A DNA stretch of 64,000 bases from contig JAKTNV010000089.1 of assembly GCA_022747635.1 (NCBI GenBank), positions 1,298,501 through 1,362,500 on the forward strand. Reading direction: 5' to 3'. Under the pieces are notes generated by a model. It ran no database searches and was not told the DNA's origin. It worked only from the letters and a program-made list of their open reading frames with translations. The position numbers were made by a program, and so were the translations under genes. This DNA comes from Hetaerina americana. Its lineage: Eukaryota; Arthropoda; Insecta; Odonata; Calopterygidae. Each line of letters starts with the position of its first letter. Position 1 is the stretch's first letter. Below, piece after piece: positions 1 to 11,758 of the stretch.

Positions 1-2109
1 GTTTCCCACCCGCACCTGAGCAGTCTGAGACATGTACAGGTTGCGGATTAGCCTCCTTTCCCTCCAATCTATTCCTATTTTCTGCAATGTACTCATTAGT
101 TTTTCCCAATTCACTCTATCAAACGCTTTTTCGAAATCTACGAAACAGGCAAATACCTCCTGGTTGTGTTCTATATTCCTCTCGATTAATAATCTCATTA
201 CTGCAATGGCATCACGCGTACCTCTCCCCTTCCTAAACCCAAACTGATCATCCCCTAAGTAATCATTTGCCCTACTCTCTATCCTTTTGTTTATGATCCT
301 GAGAACAACTTTAGCTGCGTGGGATATCAAACTAATTGTCCTATAGTCCTCACATGACGTGGCCTTTACCTTTTTCGGAATAGGAACTAAAACTGATCTC
401 ACAAAGTCTTCCGGCCAGATTCCCTCCTCATAAATACTACGGATCAGCCCATATAGCCTCTTCCTCCCACATTTTCCTAAGCATTTTAAAAGTTCCACGG
501 GAATGTTATCTACCCCCACGGCCTTATTTAGTTTCATCTCCCTTAATGCCCTTTCTATCTCATTGTCTAGTATGCCTGGACCTAAGCTGTCTTCCTCTAC
601 GTCATTTTCTTTTTCAATGTCTAACTTTGTTGGTCTGAGATCCTTACTATAGAGTTCTTCTATATACTCCTTCCATCTCTCTTGGATCTTTCCTGCGTCA
701 ACTATTACCTTACCCGCCTTATCTCTAACTGTTAGCATTGCTCTTCCTTTCTTATTTCCCGATAACGATTTAACTTTGCTGTACAGCGCACCGATTTCAC
801 CCTTCCTCTGCAGACTTTCCATATCCTCGCACTGCGTCTTCCACCATGCTTCTTTTGCTTTATTTGTTGCCCGCCTCAGTTTATTGTTCAATTCTTTGTA
901 CTTCATTTTGCCTAATTCTGTATTTATATTCTTCCATTTTCGCCGCTCATCCATCTTTGTGATCATCTCATCCGTGATCCATGGTTTCCTAGTCCTTTTA
1001 GCGTTAACGGTTCCAATAGTGTCTTTTGCGGCTTTAGACAACCCTTTCTTGATCATTTCCCATTTTTCTTCGATAGTTATAAGCCCTTTACCATCCTCCA
1101 TGATTTTCTCTACCGCACGTTTGTATTCCTTCCTTTTCAACCCATTTAATGCTTCTACATTCCATTTTCTAACTCGCCGCCCCTGCCTTATCTTTTTGAA
1201 ACGTACGCTACATTTCATAACAACTAAATTGTAGTCAGAGTCCGCATCCGCTCCCGGGAAGCTGTGCGAATTTATCACACTGTTCCTAAGCCTGTGTCTA
1301 ACCAGGATATAATCTAGCTGATATCTTCCCGAGTCACCTGGCATTTTCCTTGTATACCTGCGTCTTTTGTGGTGTCTAAACCAAGTGTTGGTGATAACTA
1401 ACCCCTGTCTCCTGCAGAACTCAACTGCTTTCTCCCCGCGGTCATTCCTCGTGCCTAAACCGTAGTCCCCCACCTCATCACCATCTCTTCCTTCGCCTAC
1501 CGTCGCATTCCAATCCCCCATCACTATCAAATGTTTCCCTGCAGGAACACACGCGATCATGTCCTCTAACTGATCGTATATCCTATCGACCTCTTCTTCC
1601 TTATGGTTGCTCGGTGGCATGTATACCTGAATAATAACTAAGTTCGTCGGTTCTGCTTTTATCTCCACTAGTAGTATTCTATCCGTTACCTGCTCTATGT
1701 TGACTACACTTCTCCCTACCTCTTCATTTAATACAATGGCAACCCCTCGTTGGCTCTCGTCCCCGCCGCTGTATATTATTCTATACTTATCACTCCAGTA
1801 ATCCCCGCTATCTTTCCATCTCACCTCGCATAGACCTAAAATATCTATTTTTCCCCTTTCCATCTCTCGCTTAACATTTTCCAATTTCCCTGTCCTCATC
1901 ATTGTCCTAACATTCCACGTTCCTATTCTAACTAATGTGGTCTTCTTCTCCTGCGTCTTCTGTCCTGCTGCTGCTGGTTTTCCCTTGCAAGGGTTTCGTG
2001 GGATGACGACCGCGGAAGCCTTGCCTCCCCCGCTGCCGGGCACGACACACGGCCGATTGGGCCGGGCCCCGTGGTTGCCAGGACTCAAAATATCTCTATT
2101 GTCCATCAT
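1..2109 (-). mobile_element. RTE-like LINE, endonuclease + reverse transcriptase ORF (open to window edge)
   Basis: Read on the minus strand from the ATG pair at 2109-2104, the frame stays open for 703 codons with no stop and leaves the window at position 1. The N-terminal half is an APE-type endonuclease: GTWNVRTMMRTGKLENV, LGLCEVRWKDSGDY, the catalytic GDWNATVG, and a C-terminal RYQLDYILVRHRLRNS. The second half is the reverse transcriptase: VRSVLVPIPKK, DYRTISLI, QFGFRKGRGTRDAI and the catalytic-type FACFVDFEKAFDRVNW. The YxDD box and 3' end would lie left of position 1. An intact frame suggests a young copy. I infer an RTE-like clade from the single EN-RT frame and short AAT-type tails of related copies here; clade assignment is not proven. 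Confidence 0.9.
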
Positions 2110-2404
2110 ATTTTTCTAGGGAATGATAATTGAGGTGGTTTCCCGTTGCCTTCCTCAATAGTGTTTTTAACGTGACACCATCACTTACTGGCCGCCCCAC
2201 TGGGATCAGACGCCATTGCAGCCGCCTCACTGAGGAACAGACGCTGCGTGGACTACCTTTCGTCTGGCTCCTAACCTTCGACCTATCTGGCATGGGTGAC
2301 CCTACCACGAGCAATTTTTATTACTCCCGCCAGCACAGCTCTAAGGGTCATCGGAACGCACAAGCCCTTCCACCACGTCAAGGTTATAGTCCGGGGAGGG
2401 GAAA
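2110..2404 (-). mobile_element. 5' flank/5' UTR of the RTE-like LINE
   Basis: On the minus strand this stretch precedes the LINE ORF. It contains the phrase GGAAGGCAACGGGAAACC, typical of RTE-type 5' regions. The same sequence recurs in the window without the ORF: a diverged opposite-orientation copy at 7501-7712 and a same-orientation copy of its ORF-proximal part at 37190-37316. It is therefore a repeat in its own right or a frequently copied LINE 5' end. Confidence 0.7.
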
Positions 2405-2440
2405 ATCTCTTTATCCCAGAAATAATAAGTGGTTGACTTG

Positions 2441-4104
2441 AATAGAATTATTCTATCACTTCTTCCTTGCGAATTTTCATGCGATACTCCACAACTTTTT
2501 ACGCTTAGAGAATCGCTATGAGAGATCTTTCAGGGCGTTTAGGGAGTTAAGCATCAGAAAACGAAGGAGAGCGGCGGACTGCAACAGTCAAGCAATCTTC
2601 GGATTTCGCCAAACGTAAAAATACAGGCTCCTACAGGAATAGGCGTTTATTTATGTTACTTTTTTAACGACCAATTCGAAAACAGCCAAGTTGGTCGAGA
2701 CGTCGTTTTGCTAAACAAGATATAACAACATGGATACTACCAAACACCAATATTTGCTGATAAACGAACGTTTGATTGAAGAAGCACGCACAAAGTTCGC
2801 AGATGCAAACAAAACTGGCGGATTTTATCCATTCCCCCCTTTGAAGAATGTCCCTTGGATCGGCCGTTGCATTTGGGAAGCTGGGGGGGGGGGATTAGGG
2901 AATAGGGGGTTGGGGTGCAAATGACTACGGGAAGAAAAGTGGAAAGGGCGAGGGTAGTGGGAGAGAAGGTCGAAAGGACGACACATTCCGTCACTATCTC
3001 CTCCTCTTACCCTTCCTTTGTCCCTCTCTTTGTCTCCTACCAACCAGTCCCATCGCTTTCCTCCCTACCCATGTGAGATATACGCCTCCAGCCCCTCCGA
3101 ATGCCGCCCAATCCCCGCTCCATTCCTTCGAATCCCCCCACCCCAGTTCGTGCAAGACAGAGAGGAGTCACCCACACTGCGCAACTCTCGAAACAGTTCA
3201 CGAGGGGCAAGGAGGGAGGGAGAGGGAGGACCCGAAAAAAATACGGAACGCATGCACACATCTCCACAGTGCACACGGAGATAGCGGACTCCGAGAGGAC
3301 TCCTTCCGCCCGAGGGCTCCTCGGAAACCGGTGCTCTCTCTATCTGCATCAGTCGAAGAAACGGCGGCGCGTGGGAGGAAGTGAGTCACAACACTAACAA
3401 GCCGCCTGCCGCAGTCAAAACATCAGGGCGAAGCGACGTCTCCTTTACGTCCCACCGATCCCTCTACCCTCAAACTATCAAAACCCAGAGGGACACGAAC
3501 GCCAGGCAATAGCGATACAAACCAACGCAACGACGGCGAGGATGGGCGTTCTTCGAAATCGACTATGAACTGACCCACAAGCTCGGTCACCGAGGTCAAA
3601 ATATCACCCTACCCAACGAACCCTATCCAGCTATTATCTCTCCCAGTCCGTTTCCCGCGCGCCTGGACAGGGATAAACTGATAGGCTAATCGCCAAACTG
3701 GGCGGATTACGACTCTCGTTTAAGGTCCTCAGCGAGGATCTCTTTTGAAATTGGCGGGAAAATGGGATCGCTCAGACGACGAGTATTATCCATCTGGAGG
3801 AATACCCTGCGAGTTTTTTTTCCGCTGAGCGCCGTGGGCCCGTATCGACAGGAAGAGCGTGTTAATTGACCGCTCATCCTCCGTAAAGATTACGTCCACC
3901 CTTGGCGTCGGCCTCTGAATGTGCAAACCTGACCCAGGGATAACAAGACGCAACAGGTTAATCATCATCCCTGGCGGGAACCCGGAGGGAGGGGGGTGTA
4001 CAAGGGTGACTCAGGAGGTCGGAGGGGGCCGACTGCGCTGAGGATCTGCCTCGGCGGTGTGGGTTAAGGTCGCCCCTTCGCAGGAGGCAAAGCCAGCGAC
4101 AACA
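2441..4104. other. CpG-rich upstream region of the PRR5-like gene
   Basis: The base composition rises to GC-rich with many CpG (about 2840-4100), unlike the AT-rich introns that follow. This fits a promoter and 5' UTR for the gene starting at 4105. Several short frames overlap on both strands at 2730-3400, but none shows a recognisable motif or conserved-looking composition. I support no gene here. A pyrimidine-rich stretch ending in CAG near 4083 could be a splice acceptor for an upstream non-coding exon. Confidence 0.4.
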
Positions 4105-4749
4105 ATGCCTCTTCACTTTCGCCCGTCTCCGAAGGGAGAGGGGACCCTCGTTGCCGTGGAGACCCAGAGGAAGCTTCCGGTGTTACTCAAGCGGACCCCC
4201 ACGTTCGCCACGCTCCTGAGAAAAGAAGTCCTGGGTCTCCGGTCGTTCGATCCCATGTTCCGCTACTCCCTGACGAGGCTACCCGAGGAGGAGGGTGCGG
4301 ATGGTGGTCAGAAGGAAGATGACGGAGGGGTGCCGAGGGGAAGCGAGGGCCAGTGCGGGGCGCAGTGGGCCAACATTCGGAGCGCCGTCGACAGGGTGGT
4401 CCGGTACTGCCACAGGGGGAACAAACAGGCCGCTAGTCCCCTGGCCGAGGGCGAGCTCTCTGCCTTGCACGCGGATGTGAGGGTCCTTCTCAGGACGGAG
4501 GCCGGGGCGTTCATCTTCGAGTACCTCAAGGACAAACTCCTGCCGGTGGCCGCGTCCGAGGTGCTCGCGGAGATTAAGAGGAAGAGCACCGGGATGCCGA
4601 AGGGCACGGAACCGGAGAGGAGGGCAGCCGACGGAGCGGTGGAGGGAGAGCTGGACGCCCGGAAACTGTCCGCGGAGCTGTCCACCACGTGGGAGCACTT
4701 CTACTCCCATTCGCTCACGTTGCTGGAAGCCATCTTTTACCAGGTCAAG
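4105..4749 (+). CDS. PRR5: PRR5-like exon 1 (coding)
   Basis: 215 codons, GC-rich with abundant CpG, ending in ...LLEAIFYQVK at donor AAG|GTGAGG, phase 0. It holds the N-terminal extension and the first two-thirds of the HbrB domain. The high GC of this exon contrasts with exons 2-4 and matches its position at the CpG-rich 5' end. Confidence 0.85.
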
Positions 4750-7700
4750 GTGAGGGAGATTAGGTCATAACATTTGACAGATCACAAATCACCTTTACCC
4801 TTTCGCTTTTTCGGCTATTTTGGACAATTTTCGTGGTGAAAAGCGCTAGTAAAACGTTCCTGAATATATTATTATTCCAAATACGACAAATGGAATACCT
4901 GACAATTCTTAACAATGAGAGGTTAATTCATTAAAAAACAAATACACTTGATTTTAATGTTAGCAGTGCTTACCAAACTTCTTTTAAAGAAGAATCAGGA
5001 GAACAAAATTTGCAGTTTCTACAAACAAGCAAACTGAGGTAGTGACATAAGCATTAAGATTGATTAGTCACAATCAAAGCAAACGACTGGCAATAACTTA
5101 TGGAATAATCATGAAATGCTGACAAACATTAGTTCCCAGTTGGTGTGTGTCAGTAACTCTTAGGCATTCAAGAAAATGCCACTTTACACATCTTTACCAA
5201 TTGACAGTTATGTACTTCTTATGAGCAATGAAATTGCTTGTTGCTTTCAGATGGATTAGGAAGAAAATAAATATGGTTAATGAGTAATTGAGGTCAACTG
5301 GCAATGTTAAGCCGCCCTAATTCCTCAATAAACTAAGCATTTCTTTTATGAATTCCTTTTCCCATCTTCTAAAATTCTCTGTGGGTATTTGAAGACAAAA
5401 GTAATATTTATGAGTCTGTTGTCTTATCATCGGCAAGAAGCAATCCATTATTTTTCTCTTTCATGTAATAACTTCCTTCTTCATAAGAAATCTTTGTTAA
5501 ATTCTTCATTGTTGCTTCTAATTACCTTTAGCTATACCATTTGTGCCCAATTTAATGAAATTTGGGTGTATTTATCTAATTGGTTCCTTCAAAATAGAAT
5601 CCAATGGCTTTCCTCATCCAAGATTTGAAGGCCATCTTCAATAGTTACATCAATTTTGATACCTAAATGTATTTAACCACTATACCCATATACCATTGAG
5701 ACAAGGCAGCTCATACTGACACTATTATCTTAAATGTGTTATATGTTATCGATTAAATAAATATGCACCATTGATTATGAATATTCACGGTTAATCTTGA
5801 AAGCAATTACTGATACTTCATCTTTCCTTCATGTAAATTTCCCAGTGAAAAATTCTGCAATCTGAATTTATTATATGAGTAATCAAAAGTAAGTGGAAGG
5901 CATTTTTTAGTAATATCATTTTGACAGTGAAATATTATTGGGGTGTCTAATAGTTCACCAGATTGGCTTCCCTTCTCTTCTCCACTTCACCTATGAGCCC
6001 CATTGCCATAAAATTGTTTTAATGAGCCTAATTTGAGAAGATAATAATACATGGACAACAAGTATGCCCAATCTGAATACATATATTTTATAAATTTGAT
6101 CTTGAAATTTTTTATTGGAAAACAAGTCCTGATGTCTTTCAATGTGTACCAGCCCCCCAAAAGTTACCAATCTCTTAAAAGGTATCCACTCAACAGTAAT
6201 ATTTTTATCCTACCTTCCCTTGTTATACCTTTTCAATTCTTCATTTTGTGACGTGCAAAGTATTGCCTCATTATTTATGATGTTGAAAATCTACTCTAAT
6301 CGGGGTGTGTATGAAACACTTTACAAGCATTAATTGTAGATTGCTGCTATGTACATACATTGAAGTCATATTTATGGTTGGAATATAGTTGTTGGCATTA
6401 ATTGAACTTGGACCTTGTCACCTGCCATGGCTATCCCATTATGAGCACCAGTTAATGGTATCAAAACACACTCAGTTATCATATAAGAGAGTCCATAAAT
6501 ATCTCTTATCTTATGCTTGCAAGTTACACGTCAGTGACCTAGGCACTTCTGTGTATCACTTAAACTTCATTGATGGCCTAATTAGAGGGAAAGACTTAAA
6601 TTTACCCATCAAGAGATGATTTCTAAATTTACTTCGTTTAACTATAATCTGTCCTAAAAACGAATGTTTGAAAACAAAAGAAATTCAATCAGTTATCACA
6701 CAATAAAACTTCATTCTTTTCTTCTACACTATCTTTCGAGCCTTCAGTCTTATCATATGATCCATATGGGTTCAATCATTTTATGGCCATTAATCAATCT
6801 GTGGCCATTTTTCCATCATTTTTATTTGTAAACAAGTACTTAAGTCTCCAGTTACAAAATGCCTTTGACATTTATGAGGGTTTTCAACTAAAAGTAAAGG
6901 AGAATTTTGAGGCATAAATGACAATTTTTGTTGTTCTAAGGCTCTCGAAGAAATGACAGTTTTAAAATCTGGCTTTTTTTGTGTTTAGATATCCATGATG
7001 CCGTAGGTTGATGCTTTCTGACCTGAACAATCCCTATAATGTACGCTCCAGATGATTATGTATTTTTATTACATAGCACCCATTGAAACTAATTCTTGGC
7101 CCAGTTCATGGAGTGGGACATCTCAGATAAATTCTAGAGAAGATAGGGTAGTATCAATAAGGTATCTATGTATTTTCCTTTGAAAATGCAGTGATACCTC
7201 AGCGGAAAAAATAAATGAAGGGAAATAATCAGTAAATTGAAATGGCTCACTCTACTCATGCAAACTGTTAACAACTAACTATGAATGAAAATGTTATATG
7301 CTAACTCAAATGTTTGAATAGGGTATAAATGTTCTCATATCAGTCCCCATAAACTATTGGCCCAGATGTAGTAGACACCAACTTCCAATCTATTCATCTT
7401 GCTTAGTGTGTAATATGTATTTTATATTGTCATTAATTTTCAGTTTTTTATCACTCATTGAACAAAAAGTTTTTCAAAAAATCAGTTTTTTATTATCATG
7501 TGCCCTCCCCATGGACGACAAACTTGACATGGTGGAATGGCTCATGCATTCTGATGACCCCTAGAGCTTTGCTGGTGGGATCAAATAAATAGGCACCATT
7601 GATTGTTGCTGATTATTGCTATTGGTAAGACCACCCATGCCAGATAGGTCGCAGGTTAGGAGCCACATGAAAGGTAGTCCACACAGCATCTATTCCTCAG

Positions 7701-10700
7701 TGAGGTGGCTGTAAAGCTAATAGCACAACTAAGTTACAAATGAGGCAAAATTATTGTCTCACTAGAATAAGTCATTATATTATTGCTTAAAAATCTCAAT
7801 TTAGTATATTACAATTCACTCCAAATAACTGTGCAATGGCTTTAACTTATGGAATCCTTGCTTTGCAGTCAAGAAATTTAGGCATCCGGCAGGCTGGGCT
7901 AATAATGTTTAGGGACTACATTGTCCTTCCGTTAAAGCCTGAACTTGAGGTCCTTCTGGATGGATACAAACCAGTGGGAGAAACATACAAGGCAGCAAAA
8001 AATGAAGTACCACCAGTGATAAAGCAGATGCTTTTGATTTTGCAGGTAAATACCCATGCTTCATGCTTAATTTTCCTCATAATCCCCTATTCCTTTGTTA
8101 TCTCCTAGTTACACTTCTGGAATGATGGGAAGAGGGAAAGGGATAAATGGGGAGGGATATTAAGCAGGCAGTTCCAATGATGGAATATGCTCACATTTCT
8201 CCAAAGCAGAGGGTGAGAATCATAATCAAGACTTTAATTCTTCCTAAAATGTCAGCACAGTTGTATTTTGACATGAAGATTTAGTCATAAAACTATTTTT
8301 CTATTGTTAAAATACTTCATACTTTTCACCAATCACATCACTAATTTTTGGATTTGGTGAAGAACCTAAATTTTTAATATGATTTTTATTCACTGCCAAT
8401 TTTTATTGACTGGACTGTATTATCAATTAATTTGTGAAATGATAATTTGAATGAGTGGCTACAGGCAAACTCCCTAGTAAATAACATTGGAGTAAATATC
8501 ACTGGTCAGGTAGGAAATATTCCTACTATTGACCCAAAGCACATGGGTTGGAGTCCCACCTCAGACATTCATGTTGTGTCAACTCTGATAGTTCAACCTA
8601 TGGGAAACTTGATGATAAGTCAAAGAATTATTAGAATCCCAAAGGGGTACATATGGACCACCAGAGACATCCTGGGAGCAAAAAAAAAAGACTGAAGGGC
8701 TGATACTGACTCTTCATTTCCAACCCCACTGTACTCAGAGAACTATTTTCTCTCATTCAAAGGTTCTCAACAGTGTATGCTCAATTCTTTCGTGGCAATA
8801 TTCTCTCCCATCTGCACCTACTTATCTTCATTTCCCCCATTCAGGTGAGGTTATTAACAACTTGCTGTGGTGGCTATTAAGATTTGTCTGTGTGTGCGGA
8901 GCTTATTATGGCTCCACTTATTGCAAAACTTTGGAAACAACCTCATCAGCTACATAGCACACCATGAAAACTTCAAATCTATGAAAAACAATATTTTTAT
9001 TGTTAAATATTTCACTAAAAATGGGAATGGGAAATACGCACTTGATGTTAGGTATGAATAGGTTAGGCATTTTAAAGGTGTCAAAAATTTTAAACCTAAG
9101 CTTAAGATCTATGACTTACAATATTTTTAAAGTTAAATATTTTACAAGGATATGGGATGGAAAATTTACAAAACATGTAATATGATTAAACTATCCTCTT
9201 TGAAAGTGTCTGGTAAATGTATCAAGATAATAAAAATGAACATTGCACTAACTTCCAATAAAAACTGTTAAATATTCTTTCAGGATGAAAATTCAGGAGG
9301 GAGGAGGAGAGGGGGCTGCAGCATGATCACACCCCCTTACTACACCACTCTACTAATGTCACCTTCCTACCCTGTTGCTATTCCCTTCCTTATCTCAATT
9401 AATCAACTGCCTTCACTAGCCTCAGTCCCTCAGTCATTTTCTCTCTGCTGCAACTATGTTACCTATGGTCAAGTAGCTTAGGTTTCAATATGAAATTCTA
9501 GTACTACCTAATCTTACAGCTATTTGCATTTCCTTTTCCAGGGAGTCAATGAAATTTGCCCTCCCAGCAGTGAACGTTTGAAGCTGGAAAATTTGGTTGC
9601 AAGAGCAATTACACCATACCTTGGGTTCAAGGGGCTGTATGAAGGAGGTAATCCAGAACCATCTAAACCTTCACAAGAGCTCGAAGTTATTCACAAGCGA
9701 AGGCCAAGTGGTAAGAAAATGGCAAATCAGCAAAAGATATTTATAAAAAAAGTGAACATACCTGTAAAGCTCTGATTGTTACTTTCATGAAAACAAGGAA
9801 AGCATTAAGAGTACAAATTGAACTCAATTGAATTTCTCATTTTAGTTCCTGAGAAATCAATTTTCAACTTTCTACTTTACAAAACCATCTTGATTAAACT
9901 TTTTAGAAATGATCATTTGAAAAAATCAGCAATTCTCCAAGTAACATTTTTGGCAGAGGATAGGCTTGAACCTTTCCTTTCTATGACTGAAGTTTTGTTT
10001 ATAAAACAACTGTGATTAAGCATTGGGATGTTTAGAATTTTTTTAGCTTAAGTCATGACTACAATGAATTTTCCATAGGTAAAACTATATAAATACACAG
10101 AAGAATCATATCGATATTGTGTTTTTTTTTCACTGACAAATTTTTTCCGGAAACCGCACTAGATTTTGGCTAATTTGCCTTGGGCTTCACTTAAATTGAC
10201 AAAAAATAAAATTTATGTTAACACTTATAATAAGTTGTGTAATTAATATAATAAGTAGTTGTAATATTAAAAATATACATACTCCCAGGATCACCATTAA
10301 GAGCAGCATTGTTTGGTTGCCAGTGGCATAAGGGCTTTAACCATTGGCAAACTGTATCCTAAATACTTTCCTATCACATATTTACTTACTACCTGTCATA
10401 TATACTATCTACATACTTTTATACAACCACACCGCCCACATATATTCTTATCTTACATTTTCTAACTCATGAATGCCTTCAAATATCAGTTGTACATGAT
10501 TTTTTTATGAAAATGTCATAGCATTCAAGGAATGCATCTTTTCCATGCAGCAATTTCAACCCGGATGAAACAAGTTTGAACCCAGATCCCTCGTTGTCTA
10601 GACAAGTGCTTTAGCCAATTAAGCTACCAAGACATCCTAATACACTTTGAAATTTTAGAAAATTTAATTGACTAAAACAATCAGAGGGATCTTGGTTCGA

Positions 10701-11135
10701 ATCCTGGTCAAGGTAAAAGATTTTAATACTTTGAAATTGTTGCATTGTTATGCACATTAGTGGATGACTTTATTTAAAGTAACTGTTGCAGAATCTACTG
10801 CAGTTTCTTTTCGAATGTATCATTGTCAGTCTACTGATATTCAAAGAAAGGTAAAAATGAAAACAATCCATACTTGTGATAGATAGGCACTTGAAAATTC
10901 TTGCCCTCATTAGTGGTGATAGGTAATATGCCCCCATTTCCTTTGAATAAACAAATTTACTGATAGGCATTCATTATTCTCCATTTCAGTTGTTGATCCA
11001 CGCCGTCTAAATCGACCATTGTGTATTGTTGGAGTGGGACATGCAGAGACACTTAGTGAATTATTCACCCTCTCAGCAGATCGAATTCGTCACAAGAGGA
11101 CTCTCCACCGTAACAATACACATTATGATCTGTAA
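4105..11135 (+). CDS. PRR5: PRR5/Protor-like TORC2 subunit (HbrB domain), 4 exons
   Basis: Exons 4105-4749, 7869-8045, 9542-9710 and 10990-11135 join in frame (phases 0, 0, 1) to give 378 residues. PRR5/PRR5L (Protor) proteins bind Rictor in the TORC2 kinase complex, which phosphorylates Akt/SGK-type kinases; this is family knowledge. The identifying features are an alpha-helical HbrB core with LLRTEAGAFIFEYLKDKLL, then STTWEHFYSHSLTLLEAIF, then IRQAGLIMFRDYIVLPLK, VPPVIKQMLLILQ, and LENLVARAITPYLGFKGLYE. All correspond in order to human PRR5. The first ATG after the in-frame stop at 4039 is at 4105, in the context ACAACAATGCC. The protein ends soon after the core in THYDL and lacks most of the long tail of human PRR5. 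An acidic Gly/Glu insert (EEEGADGGQKEDDGG) precedes the core. A further 5' exon cannot be excluded. Confidence 0.87.
4750..7868 (+). other. PRR5-like intron 1
   Basis: AT-rich intron. The only repeat I recognise is the LINE 5'-region copy at 7501-7712; short open frames look random. Confidence 0.75.
7501..7712 (+). mobile_element. Diverged solo copy of the LINE 5' region
   Basis: Reverse-complement match to 2222-2404, roughly three-quarters identical by eye. Shared blocks include CACCCATGCCAGATAGGTCG, GGTTAGGAGCCA, AAAGGTAGTCCAC and CCTCAGTGAGG. No ORF part accompanies it. Confidence 0.75.
7869..8045 (+). CDS. PRR5: PRR5-like exon 2
   Basis: 59 codons between acceptor TTTGCAG and donor CAG|GTAAAT, phases 0/0. 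It encodes SRNLGIRQAGLIMF through VIKQMLLILQ, the end of the HbrB core. Confidence 0.9.
8046..9541 (+). other. PRR5-like intron 2
   Basis: AT-rich. It contains an imperfect internal duplication (8975-9060 and 9108-9185). The 82-codon open frame at 8447-8695 has no recognisable motif, and I do not call it a gene. Confidence 0.6.
8975..9185. repeat. Imperfect duplicated AT-rich unit
   Basis: Two stretches share ATCTATGA, CAATATTTTTA, GTTAAATATTT, an AATGGGAATGGGAAA-like block against a TATGGGATGGAAA-like block, and similar ends, about 125 bases apart. Confidence 0.45.
9542..9710 (+). CDS. PRR5: PRR5-like exon 3
   Basis: Acceptor TTTTCCAG|GGAGTC, donor AGTG|GTAAGA, phases 0/1. It encodes GVNEICPPSSERLKLENL, then ITPYLGFKGLYEGG, and a basic HKRRPSG end. 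Confidence 0.88.
10555..10725. mobile_element. Two opposed tRNA-like SINE head fragments
   Basis: On the minus strand 10640-10565 reads like a tRNA 5' half (TTGGTAGCTTAATTGGCTAA) followed by a B-box (GGGTTCAAAC). On the plus strand 10680-10722 carries another B-box (GGTTCGAATCCTGG). They face each other about 100 bases apart inside PRR5-like intron 3. They are degraded Pol III heads, not intact tRNA genes. Confidence 0.5.
10990..11135 (+). CDS. PRR5: PRR5-like exon 4 and stop
   Basis: Acceptor CATTTCAG, entry phase 1. It encodes VVDPRRLNRPLCIVGVG ... RNNTHYDL and ends with TAA at 11133-11135. The last four residues (HYDL) have the general shape of a C-terminal PDZ ligand, but that is only a suggestion. 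Confidence 0.83.
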
Positions 11136-11244
11136 TTATAAAATGTGATAAAATTAAGTGGTATATGGAAATCTAATGAATCAAAGTTTATGTTGTTCTC
11201 TGTACCTGAAAAATATGTTGTGTTTCTACTGAATTAATTTATAG

Positions 11245-11250
11245 AATAAA
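11245..11250 (+). terminator. Polyadenylation signal of the PRR5-like gene
   Basis: AATAAA lies 110 bases after the PRR5-like stop codon, in AT-rich sequence. Confidence 0.6.
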
Positions 11251-11758
11251 ATTTTCAAATGATTTTATTATAATCCATCTGTCTCAAATAATTTCCTCCA
11301 AATGCTGTTCTGGCTTCCTGAATGGCATTTTATTTTTGTGGACGCATTTTTGCTGTTTTAGGTACCTACAGTTCACAGTCTTTATTTTAGATGAATTTAC
11401 AAAAATAAACATGCAAATAATTTACATAGAAAAAAATACAAATGCCTAAGACTGAGAAATGGAAATTGACATCGCCTTATAAATTCAATTGACTACGCAT
11501 GTTATGATATAACTTTTGAATAATAACATGAACTGGGAAACTAATAGGGTGAAAGAAGTGTAGTGGAAGATGTAGTGCAAGAATTTGGAAAGTTTTCATA
11601 GGAAAGGTGAGATTGGTGCACAATGCAGGATGGTGAAAGCTCAGTTAGGAAATAGGAAAGGAAAATCTATGCAAAGAATCAAAGAAAACTCAGGAAAATT
11701 AATACAATGAATCAGGGAAGATTCAAGAGAAATGGAAGAAATATATATTGAGGGCCTA

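Noticed and set aside
776..1234. 152-codon plus-strand hydrophobic frame
   Set aside because: Antisense to the LINE endonuclease/RT frame.
3018..3397. Four overlapping open frames on both strands
   Set aside because: All arise from GC-rich sequence lacking stops. None has motifs, and no frame is favoured.
8447..8695. 82-codon open frame inside PRR5 intron 2
   Set aside because: No recognisable domain, lies inside an intron, and ends in a poly-A stretch; more likely repeat-derived.
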